A DNA stretch of 64,000 bases, from assembly GCA_016713435.1 (NCBI GenBank), contig JADJPD010000005.1, positions 236,001 to 300,000 of the forward strand, given 5' to 3'. A model generated the notes under the pieces. The model saw nothing but the letters and a program-made list of their open reading frames with translations. It was not told the origin of the DNA and searched no databases. Of the stretch, positions 1-7,851 are shown one piece after another. The position numbers and the translations under genes are program-made. Each line of letters opens with the position of its first letter. Positions within the stretch are counted from its first letter, which is position 1. This DNA comes from Gemmatimonadota bacterium (GTDB taxonomy: Bacteria; Gemmatimonadota; Gemmatimonadetes; Gemmatimonadales; GWC2-71-9).

Positions 1-549
1 GCGCCCCAGCTGCTGCTCGATGCGCGCCCACAGGGACTGGATGACGCGGTCGATCTGGACCCCCGCGTCGTTGATGTAGAACTCGCGGGTGACGGCGTGC
101 CCCGTCCACTCGAGCAGCGCCGCGATGGCGTCGCCCAGGCAGGCGCCGCGGCCGTGGCCCACGTGCAGGGGCCCCGTGGGGTTGGCCGAGACGAACTCGA
201 CGTTCACCCGCTGCCCCGCGCCGGCGTCCCCCCGGCCGAAGGCGGGCCCGGCGGAGATGATGGTGGCCAGCAGGGAATGAAGCGCGTCCTGCGCCAGCCA
301 GAAGTTGATGAAGCCGGGACCGGCGATCTCGGTCTTGGCCACCACGCTGGCCGGGAGCTGGAGCTCGGCCGTGATCTTCTGGGCCAGGGCGCGGGGATTG
401 GCCTTGAGCGGCTTGGCGAGGAGCATCGCCAGGTTGGTGGAGAGGTCCCCATGGCCGCCGTCCCGGGGGCGCTCCAGCACGAAGCCCGCGTCCGCCACCC
501 CGAGGTGGGCGGCGACGCGGGCCAGTTCGGCGCGGATGACCTCGCTCAC
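1..549 (-). CDS. argS: Arginyl-tRNA synthetase, N-terminal part (cut by window edge)
   Basis: Class I aminoacyl-tRNA synthetase that charges tRNA-Arg in the cytoplasm. Only the first 183 codons are inside the window; the KMSKS loop and anticodon-binding domain lie beyond the left edge. The N-terminal domain has the family signature HGDLSTNLAM at residues 33-42, and the ArgS form of the class I HIGH motif, NPTGPLHVGH, is at 123-132. The start is the GTG at 549, whose GTGA overlaps the TGA stop of fmdB, so the two genes should be co-transcribed and translationally coupled. No frameshift is visible in this part. Confidence 0.96.
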   Translation of the reverse strand, partial: MSEVIRAELARVAAHLGVADAGFVLERPRDGGHGDLSTNLAMLLAKPLKANPRALAQKITAELQLPASVVAKTEIAGPGFINFWLAQDALHSLLATIISAGPAFGRGDAGAGQRVNVEFVSANPTGPLHVGHGRGACLGDAIAALLEWTGHAVTREFYINDAGVQIDRVIQSLWARIEQQLGR

Positions 550-851
550 TCCGCGGCCTTCTTGGCCGGCTTGTCCGCCTTGGGCGCGGGCTTGCTTTCG
601 CTGGTGCTCGGCGTGGCGGGAGTGCTGGGCGCGCTCGCGGCGGCGTCGCCGCTCTTGCGCGGCCCCTTGCCGTCCTTGCCGTAGTCCGTGATGTAGAACC
701 CGCTCCCCTTGAACACCAGGCCGGCCCCGCCGGAGATCTTCCGGCTGGCCGCCTTGCCGCAGGTCGGGCACTTGGCCCGCGGCTTGTCGGACATCTTCTG
801 GAACAGCTCGAATTCATGCCCCGCCGGGCACTGATACTCGTACGTCGGCAT
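546..851 (-). CDS. FmdB-type zinc-ribbon protein
   Basis: Small 101-residue protein of the FmdB/CxxC regulatory family (putative regulatory zinc ribbon, function not established). It starts with the typical MPTYEYQC. C8, then C28 and C31 in a CPTC knuckle are present, but the usual second cysteine of the first knuckle is absent (the sequence reads CPAGHEFE, with H12 still there), so zinc binding may be altered. After about residue 60 the protein becomes a low-complexity Ala/Pro/Ser/Lys tail that ends in a lysine-rich segment, common in high-GC homologues. The ATG at 851 has a strong GGAGG six bases upstream and a good promoter lies further upstream. It overlaps argS by GTGA. Confidence 0.9.
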   Translation of the reverse strand: MPTYEYQCPAGHEFELFQKMSDKPRAKCPTCGKAASRKISGGAGLVFKGSGFYITDYGKDGKGPRKSGDAAASAPSTPATPSTSESKPAPKADKPAKKAAE

Positions 852-888
852 CACCCCTCCGGATCCACCTAAAGAAAACAGCCGCAAT

Positions 889-917
889 ATCTTAGCGACC
901 TCGGAGGGGGTATTCAA
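889..917 (-). promoter_or_regulatory. Sigma-70-type promoter for fmdB-argS
   Basis: On the minus strand TTGAAT (917-912) is followed after exactly 17 bases by TAAGAT (894-889). The expected transcription start, near 882, leaves a leader of about 30 bases before the fmdB ATG, which carries a GGAGG. The segment is clearly more AT-rich than its surroundings. Confidence 0.6.
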
Positions 918-966
918 GGCGGACCCACGTCTCAGCGGGCTTCGGACCGTCAGAGACGCGCGCACT

Positions 967-1004
967 AACGCAGAGGCGCAAAGGACGCGGAGGTGCGCAG
1001 AGGG
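967..1004 (+). repeat. Inverted repeat, arm A, beside the GxxExxY gene
   Basis: About 38 bases beginning AACGCAGAGGCGCA and continuing with ACGCGGAGG and GCAGAGGG. The same sequence with a few differences occurs on the opposite strand at 1423-1386, so the two copies form an imperfect inverted repeat around the broken GxxExxY gene. Arm A lies just downstream of that gene's last in-family stop codon. Confidence 0.6.
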
Positions 1005-1010
1005 CTGGAG

Positions 1011-1430
1011 TCAGAGGTTGTTCACGACGCGGCGGACGCCACGCCATAGGCGAGGGACGTTGAAGTTGATCAAGAGGCCGAGTCGCTGGTCGGCGGGCGG
1101 AGGTAGGTGAGCATCTGAACGGTGTGGACGTCGGTCAGCCCATCCATCGCCTTGAGCTCAACCAGGACGGCGCCCTGCGACCAGCAGATCGACCCGGTAG
1201 GGTTCCGTCAGCAGGAGCCCCTTGTAGCTGGCCGTCCAGGGGACCTGACGTCCGTGCTCGAGGCCGCGAAGGGTCAACTCCCTGGCAAGGCACTCCTCAT
1301 AGATCGATTCCAGCAAGCCGGGCCCGAGATGCCGGTGCACCTCCACCGCGGCCCCGATGATCCGCTCGGAAAGGACATTGGCATTCCCCTCTGCGGCCTC
1401 CGCGTTCTCTGCGCCTCTGCGTTGAGTCAC
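1011..1430 (-). pseudogene. GxxExxY family protein (PD-(D/E)XK-like), two frameshifts
   Basis: The family is of unknown function and placed near PD-(D/E)XK nucleases. The first part (GTG start at 1430) contains the family signature in HRHLGPGLLESIYEECL and the downstream YRVDLLV. The frame then ends at 1158. Homologous sequence continues in a second frame (VLVELKAMDGLTDVHTVQ), and in a third frame after about position 1095 (QRLGLLINFNVPRLWRGVRR), ending with TGA at 1013-1011. So the gene is intact in content but broken by two single-base shifts near 1165-1180 and 1090-1105. The second shift lies at a CCC run, and sequencing error is possible. The first 12 codons are built from the flanking repeat arm at 1386-1423. 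Confidence 0.8.
1386..1423 (-). repeat. Inverted repeat, arm B, inside the start of the GxxExxY gene
   Basis: Minus-strand copy of the repeat at 967-1004, beginning AACGCAGAGGCGCA; the two arms share most positions over 38 bases. This arm is translated as the opening codons (QRRGAENAEAAEG) of the GxxExxY gene. Confidence 0.6.
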
Positions 1431-1495
1431 ACCGTCACTCCGGCAACAAGGGAATGGCGGCGACGCTACCGAGGTGGGCTCACCGGCCGATCAAC

Positions 1496-2662
1496 TCACC
1501 CCCCGTACTGGATCTTGCGGAGGGCGCGCTCGAGCGCGGCGACGACGTCGGGGGTGGTGGAGCGGCTGCGCTGGCGTTCGAGGATGCGGCGGGCGTCGCG
1601 GGCGTTGCGGCCCATGGCGCCGAGGGCGTCGGCCGAGGCGATGACCAGTTCGCGGCCGCCCTCGAGTTCGTCGGTCTGCTCGAGGACCTTCACCAGGTCG
1701 GGGACGGCGTCCTTGGCATCGGGGCCCATCAGGCGAAGCGCGCGCGCCGCCTCCAGGCGATGGGACATCGGCCCCGCCCGCAGCGCCTGGCCGAGGGGCT
1801 TCGCTGCCCGCTTGCCGAGGCGGGCGAGGGCCTCGGCGGCGCTGGCCCGGAGGCTGTCGTCGCCGTCATGGAACACGGAGAGGACGAGCGGCACCGCATC
1901 GTCCGCATGATGGCCGAGGCGGCCGAGGGCGAAGGTGTAGTGCTCCACCCGGACGTGCACCGCGTGGTCGGCCAGTGCGGGGTCGCGGCGCAACTCCTCG
2001 GCGAGGGCGGCCGCGAGCGGGCGCGCCGCCTGTCGCGCCCCCTCCCCGAGCTGTCCGATGGCCCAGGCCGCGCTGGCGCGCACCCAGAGGGAGTCGTCGG
2101 CCAGGAGGCGTGTGAGGGCCGTGACCACCTCCCGCTTCGGCTCGGCCACGGCGCCGAGGGCCTCGGCGGCGTTGGCTCGGAACCAGGGGTCGGGGGCCTG
2201 GAGTGCCGGCAGGAGGACAGGGGCCGAGGCGGGGCCGATCTGCTCGAGCGCCCGACGGGCGGCCTCCTGCACCCGGCGCACGTCGTCCGACATCACCACC
2301 ACGAGGGCCGGGGCGGCACTCCGCGCGCCGGGCCCGATCCGGCCAAGGGCCTCGACGGCCCAGAAGCGGACGTCCTCGCTCTCGTCCCGGGTGCCGCGGA
2401 CCAGCACGGGCAGCGCGGGCGCCGCGCCGGGCCCGAGGGCCGCGAGGGCGCGCATGGCCTCGCGCCGCAGCTCCGGGATGTAGTGGGTGGCCTGGCTCAC
2501 CCACTCGCTCAGCGGCTTGCCGCGGGCGAAGGGTTCGCCCACGGCGCGGTTTCCCTGCGCGCGGACCGCCGCAGGCAGGCAGAGCAGGAACAGGAATCCG
2601 GCGAGGAGGACCGGACCCGGGCGGGTCGGCCTGGCGCGGATGGGAACGCCACGAGGCTGCAT
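1496..2662 (-). CDS. Secreted HEAT-repeat protein
   Basis: A 388-residue protein with an N-terminal signal peptide (hydrophobic stretch about residues 18-34, cleavage probably near AVRAQG) and then almost continuous HEAT or PBS-lyase-like repeats of about 35-38 residues. Recurrent pieces are AxxALxxLGPGAxxAxPxL, WAVEALGRIGPGA and RANAAEALGAV. Such alpha-solenoids usually serve as protein-binding scaffolds; no enzyme motif is visible. The export signal places it in the periplasm. It stands alone, divergent from the barrel gene at 2836, with no obvious operon partner. The ATG at 2662 fits the signal peptide well. Confidence 0.8.
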   Translation of the reverse strand: MQPRGVPIRARPTRPGPVLLAGFLFLLCLPAAVRAQGNRAVGEPFARGKPLSEWVSQATHYIPELRREAMRALAALGPGAAPALPVLVRGTRDESEDVRFWAVEALGRIGPGARSAAPALVVVMSDDVRRVQEAARRALEQIGPASAPVLLPALQAPDPWFRANAAEALGAVAEPKREVVTALTRLLADDSLWVRASAAWAIGQLGEGARQAARPLAAALAEELRRDPALADHAVHVRVEHYTFALGRLGHHADDAVPLVLSVFHDGDDSLRASAAEALARLGKRAAKPLGQALRAGPMSHRLEAARALRLMGPDAKDAVPDLVKVLEQTDELEGGRELVIASADALGAMGRNARDARRILERQRSRSTTPDVVAALERALRKIQYGG

Positions 2663-2786
2663 GGCGAGACTCTCCAGCAGAGGTGCCGCCCCATCCCTGG
2701 TGCGTGCGGGAACTGCCGGGGAATCTAGGTGCCGGGACCGGCGCCAGCCAGAGCACCGCCCCGTCCCGGCGGGCCGGGCTCGGGGC

Positions 2787-2792
2787 TATGTT
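2787..2792 (+). promoter_or_regulatory. Possible -10 element for the plus-strand barrel gene
   Basis: TATGTT, in an AT-richer island (TATGTTATCT) within the otherwise very GC-rich 173-base divergent spacer 2663-2835. No convincing -35 hexamer is visible, so this is weak. I see nothing else recognisable in that spacer. Confidence 0.25.
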
Positions 2793-2835
2793 ATCTGCCG
2801 GACCCCCGACTCCCCCGCACTCCCAGGAGCTGGCC

Positions 2836-3552
2836 GTGCCCCGTCTCTCCCGACTCGCCGTCGTTGCCCTTGTCCTCGCCGGTGCCGCCCCCGTGGCGGC
2901 GCAGAACTACCGCGACGTCACCGACACCGAGCGGTCGGTGCGCGGCTATTTCGGCGCCAACCTGCAGGTGTCCTTCCCCCAGGGGGAGTTCGACCAGTTC
3001 GTGGGCGAGGGCGTCGGCGTGGGGCTTCACGGCACCTTCCTGCTGGGCGGCAGCGGCCACGTCGGGCTGCGGGTGGCCGGCTCGTGGATCCAGTATGGAC
3101 GGTCCTCGGAGCGCATCCCCTTCCCCGGCCTCCCCGGCATCTCCGTGGACCTCACCACCAGCAACGACATCTACAGCTTTGGCGTCGGTCCCGAGTTCCA
3201 GGCCGGGTCGGGGGCGCTGCACGTGTATGGCTACGGCACCGCGGGCTTCTCCAACTTCCGGACCAGCACGCAGGCCGAGGGCTCGAGCAACACCAATCCC
3301 TTCGCGGAGAGCACCAACTTCTCCGACTGGACCTGGGCCCTGGCCGGCGGCGGCGGCGTGATGTTCCAGGTGGCCTACGGCCGCACCCCGGTGTGGATCG
3401 ACGGCGGGCTCCGGTACCAGGGCCACGGCCGCACCCGCTACCTGCGTGAAGGCAGCCTCGACACCGACAACAACGGCAACGTGGTGCTCTCGCCGATCGA
3501 GAGCGAGACCAACATGCTGGTGATGCACCTCGGCGTGCAGGTGGGCTTCTAG
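2836..3552 (+). CDS. Outer-membrane beta-barrel protein
   Basis: A 238-residue exported protein. The signal peptide is clear (LAVVALVLAGAAPVAAQ at about residues 7-23). The mature part alternates polar and aromatic residues in the strand-like pattern of small 8-stranded OmpA/OmpW-type barrels, with Gly-rich turns, and ends in VMHLGVQVGF with the C-terminal aromatic residue expected for barrel assembly by BamA. The GTG at 2836 was chosen because AGGAG stands 6-7 bases upstream and the signal peptide starts there; an upstream ATG at 2788 would add a non-signal extension. It is the first gene of a plus-strand group that continues to the cupin gene. Its ligand is unknown. Confidence 0.78.
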   Translation: MPRLSRLAVVALVLAGAAPVAAQNYRDVTDTERSVRGYFGANLQVSFPQGEFDQFVGEGVGVGLHGTFLLGGSGHVGLRVAGSWIQYGRSSERIPFPGLPGISVDLTTSNDIYSFGVGPEFQAGSGALHVYGYGTAGFSNFRTSTQAEGSSNTNPFAESTNFSDWTWALAGGGGVMFQVAYGRTPVWIDGGLRYQGHGRTRYLREGSLDTDNNGNVVLSPIESETNMLVMHLGVQVGF

Positions 3553-3556
3553 GCGC

Positions 3557-4336
3557 ATGACGGCCGCGGGACCGCTGGCCGCGCGGGCCACGGCCAACTT
3601 CGCAACCCATGCCGGCTGGCTGCCGGAGCGGCTCCCAGGCATGACGCTGCGCCGCACGCCGCACCTGCTGGCGGCGGACAGCGGCACCGACTGCGACACC
3701 TTCAACTGCATCCTCGCCGCGCGCCTGCCGGACCGGGGTGCGGAACCGGAGATTCAGGCCGCCATCGCCGGATTCGGCGGGCGGCCCTTCTCGTGGTGGG
3801 TGGCTCCCGGCGACACGCCGGCCCACCTGGGGGACCTGCTGGTGGCCGCCGGGCTCCGGGCCGCCGAGGCCGAACTCGCGATGAGTCGTGCCCTCCCCGC
3901 GCCGTCGCCTGAACCCGGTGACCTCCGCATCGAGCGCGTCCGCACCACCGCGGCGGTCCTGGACTACGCTGGGGTGCTGGCCGCCAACTGGTCCCCACCG
4001 GACCCACGGGTCGTCTCCCACCTCACGCGGGCGGTGACCCTGCTGGTGCACCCGGACTGCCCGCTCCACCTCCACGTCGGCTACCTTGGGTCCACCGCCG
4101 TCGCCACGGCCGAGGTGACGCTGACCGGGAGCACCGCCGGGCTGTACAACATCGCGACCCTCGCCACCTGCCGCCGTCTCGGCTATGGTACGCGGATGAC
4201 CCTCGCGGCCCTCGCCGACGCGCACGCGTCAGGCGCCACGGAGGCCGTGCTGCAGGCCTCCGCCGACGGTGCCGGCCTCTACCGGCGCCTCGGCTTCACC
4301 CCGTTCGGGACCATCACGGAGTACCAACCCGCTTGA
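3557..4336 (+). CDS. GNAT family N-acetyltransferase
   Basis: A 259-residue protein whose C-terminal half (about residues 120-258) is a GNAT domain. The acetyl-CoA loop is seen in CRRLGYGTRMT (R/Q-x-x-G-x-G type, about 212-222), and the terminal LYRRLGFTPFG motif is typical of motif B. The N-terminal half (about 1-115) is not recognised and may be a second, degenerate GNAT-like fold. The substrate cannot be predicted. The ATG at 3557 is four bases after the barrel-gene stop, and the gene overlaps the next one by TTGA, so it is part of the same plus-strand operon. Confidence 0.78.
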   Translation: MTAAGPLAARATANFATHAGWLPERLPGMTLRRTPHLLAADSGTDCDTFNCILAARLPDRGAEPEIQAAIAGFGGRPFSWWVAPGDTPAHLGDLLVAAGLRAAEAELAMSRALPAPSPEPGDLRIERVRTTAAVLDYAGVLAANWSPPDPRVVSHLTRAVTLLVHPDCPLHLHVGYLGSTAVATAEVTLTGSTAGLYNIATLATCRRLGYGTRMTLAALADAHASGATEAVLQASADGAGLYRRLGFTPFGTITEYQPA

Positions 4337-4725
4337 GCCCGCTTCGCTTCTTCCCCGCTTTCGCGCTCCTCGCGCTGGCACCCGCCGCCGCCGTGGGGCA
4401 GCAGCGCTGGACCACCCTGCTCGACGCGGACGGGGTGCGGGCCGACCTCGACCTGGGCCAGGTGGACCGTTCGGGGGAGTACCCGCGCGTGACGCTGCGC
4501 TGGTTTGCGGGCGGGCGGGACGGACTCTTCACCGAGGAACTGCAGGAGGTGGACTGCGCGGTGCCGCGGGTCCGGCTCCTCGAGACGCTCCGCTACCAGC
4601 GGGACCCGGATGGGGACCACCTGGTGGCCCACGCCGGCATCACCCCCGCCTGGACCCGCTACATCGAGACCACCGTCGAGGGCCGGGTCCTGGCCGCCAC
4701 CTGCGAGGCCCTGAAGCCCACATGA
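4333..4725 (+). CDS. Small secreted protein of unknown function
   Basis: A 130-residue protein with a signal peptide (FFPAFALLALAPAAAVGQ, about residues 6-23). The mature part is rich in charged residues and has two cysteines, in EVDCAVPRVR and AATCEALKPT, that could form a disulfide. I do not recognise a family. The start is a TTG overlapping the previous stop as TTGA; no ATG or GTG sits closer to the signal peptide. The end overlaps the cupin gene by ATGA, so translation is coupled along the group. Confidence 0.6.
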   Translation: MSPLRFFPAFALLALAPAAAVGQQRWTTLLDADGVRADLDLGQVDRSGEYPRVTLRWFAGGRDGLFTEELQEVDCAVPRVRLLETLRYQRDPDGDHLVAHAGITPAWTRYIETTVEGRVLAATCEALKPT

Positions 4726-5099
4726 GCGCTGCCATCCCCGACAAGGTGAACCTCGCGGCCAAGCTCGCCCTCATCACCGAGCAGTGGCGGCCCAAGGTTG
4801 TGGCGGAGCTGAACGGCCAGGAGGTGAAGCTCGTGAAGTGCCAGGGCACCTTCCCCTGGCACCATCACGAGGTGGAGGACGAGCTCTTCCTGTGCGTGGC
4901 GGGCCGGTTCCGGATCGAGTTCCGGGACCGGGTGGTGACGCTCGAGCCGGGCGAGTTCCTCGTGGTGCCGCACGGCGTCGAGCACCGCACCGCGGCGGAC
5001 GAGGAGGCCGCGGTGCTCCTCTTCGAGCCGGCGGCGACGCGCAACACCGGCAACGTTTCGGACCCGGTGTTCACGGCGCCGAATGGCGTGCGGGTCTAG
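4722..5099 (+). CDS. Cupin domain protein
   Basis: A 125-residue single-domain cupin. Motif 1 is WHHHEVEDELFLCVAG (about residues 46-61), giving the His-His-Glu metal ligands, and motif 2 is GEFLVVPHGVEHRT (about 78-91), giving the fourth His. This is the small mannose-6-phosphate-isomerase-like cupin group; members range from isomerases and dioxygenases to sensors, so the reaction is unknown. The ATG at 4722 overlaps the preceding stop. It is the last gene of the plus-strand group and converges on the mutase gene. Confidence 0.85.
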   Translation: MSAAIPDKVNLAAKLALITEQWRPKVVAELNGQEVKLVKCQGTFPWHHHEVEDELFLCVAGRFRIEFRDRVVTLEPGEFLVVPHGVEHRTAADEEAAVLLFEPAATRNTGNVSDPVFTAPNGVRV

Positions 5100-5104
5100 G
5101 GGCT

Positions 5105-5141
5105 CGGCGCCTTGGCGCTCTTGCGGTGAACCGCGGCGCCG
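5105..5141. terminator. Possible bidirectional hairpin between cupin and mutase genes
   Basis: CGGCGCC (5105-5111) pairs with GGCGCCG (5135-5141), with a smaller GCGG/CCGC stem inside the loop. There is no T-run. It lies in the 51-base convergent spacer, where a shared terminator is expected. Confidence 0.3.
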
Positions 5142-5150
5142 GACCCACCG

Positions 5151-6698
<1,548 letters not shown>

Positions 6699-6754
6699 GG
6701 CCGTGCCGTGTGGGGAGGTTCGGCGGGAAGTTTACCGCGAGGGCGCGAGGAAGG

Positions 6755-6793
6755 GCGAGGGCCGCTGCGCCGCCGCGCGGGCAGCGCCCTCGC
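6755..6793 (-). terminator. Strong hairpin downstream of fbp
   Basis: GCGAGGGCCGCTGC (6755-6768) pairs with GCAGCGCCCTCGC (6781-6793), giving 13 pairs with one bulged base and a 12-base loop. It is 39 bases past the fbp stop and before the mutase start, a suitable place to end the alr-to-fbp operon. It lacks a T-tract. Confidence 0.5.
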
Positions 6794-6831
6794 CCCGCCG
6801 TCCAGCGGGAGCCACGTCGGGCACCGGCTCG

Positions 6832-7851
6832 CTAGGCCCGGTCCTGCTGCAGGCTCCGAAGGGTGTCCGCCACGTACCCCACGTCCTCCCGGGAGCCGAT
6901 GACGAGCGGCGTCCGCTGGTGCAGGTGGTCGGGCATGATGTCGAGGATGCGCCGGGTGCCGTCGGTGGCGGACCCCCCCGCCTGCTCGGCGATGAAGGCC
7001 ATCGGGCTGCACTCGTAGAGGAGGCGGAGCTTGCCGTCGGGGTTCCGGCTGTCGCTCGGGTACAGGAAGATGCCGCCGGCGATGAGGTTGCGGTGGAAGT
7101 CCGCGACGAGGGACCCGATGTAGCGGCTGTTCTTGCCCTTGATCTCCTCCGGCCGGTCGCCGTGGAGGCCGCGCACGGCCCACTGCGTCCCCTTCTGCCA
7201 GCGCGCGAAGTTGCTCTCGTTCACGCTGTAGTACTTGCCCACCCTCGGCGTCACGAGCTTGGGGTGGGACAGCAGGAACTCGCCGATGGAAGGATCGAGC
7301 GTGAAGCCGGCGACGCCCTGCCCCGTGGTGTAGACCAGCATGGTGCTCGAGCCGTAGATCACGTAGCCCGCGGCCACCTGCTTGCAGCCGGCCTGGAGCA
7401 CGTCGGCGAGCGCGCCGTGGCCCTCGAGGCTCACGCGCCGGTAGATGGAGAAGATGGTCCCCACCGCCCCGTTCACGTCGATGTTCGACGAGCCGTCGAG
7501 CGGGTCGTAGAGCACCACGTACTTGCCCACCGGGTAATTGTCGGGCACCGGGATGAGCATCTCGTCCTCCTCGGACGCCATGACGCAGACGCGGCCCGTG
7601 TGGTTCAGCGCGTTGGTCAGCGTGGCGTTGGCAAAGAGGTCGAGCTTCTGCTGCTCCTCCCCCTGGACGTTGGTGGCGCCGGCGCTGCCGAGGATGTTCA
7701 CCAGCCCGGCGCGCCGGATGCTGGCGGCGATGATCTTCGCCGCGAGGGCGATGTCGTAGAGAAGGTTGGAGAGCTCACCGGTCGCCTCGGGGTACTTCTC
7801 CTCCTGGTCGAGGATGAAGCGCTCGATGGTCGTCACCTGGTTCGTCAGCAC
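6832..7851 (-). CDS. fbp: Fructose-1,6-bisphosphatase, class I
   Basis: A 339-residue gluconeogenic enzyme that dephosphorylates fructose 1,6-bisphosphate. The class I signature DPLDGSSNIDVN lies at about residues 116-127, metal-binding acidic residues are in ASEEDE, and the substrate region includes SRYIGSLVADFHRN, GGIFLYPSDSRNPDGKLRLLYE and AEQAGG. The length matches the E. coli enzyme. The GTG at 7851 (GTGCTGACG) gives the expected N-terminus. The 5' end overlaps the annotated 3' end of comEC by 77 bases, which is unusual. It is last in the operon and is followed by a strong hairpin. Confidence 0.95.
   Translation of the reverse strand: MLTNQVTTIERFILDQEEKYPEATGELSNLLYDIALAAKIIAASIRRAGLVNILGSAGATNVQGEEQQKLDLFANATLTNALNHTGRVCVMASEEDEMLIPVPDNYPVGKYVVLYDPLDGSSNIDVNGAVGTIFSIYRRVSLEGHGALADVLQAGCKQVAAGYVIYGSSTMLVYTTGQGVAGFTLDPSIGEFLLSHPKLVTPRVGKYYSVNESNFARWQKGTQWAVRGLHGDRPEEIKGKNSRYIGSLVADFHRNLIAGGIFLYPSDSRNPDGKLRLLYECSPMAFIAEQAGGSATDGTRRILDIMPDHLHQRTPLVIGSREDVGYVADTLRSLQQDRA

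Noticed and set aside
967..1430. Insertion sequence around the GxxExxY gene
   Set aside because: Inverted repeats are present but there is no transposase and no target-site duplication that I can see, so only repeats and a broken gene are reported.
2203..2835. N-terminal extension of the outer-membrane barrel protein upstream of GTG 2836
   Set aside because: The extension lies over the HEAT-repeat gene on the other strand, is Arg/Pro-rich low complexity, and would bury the signal peptide in the middle of the protein.
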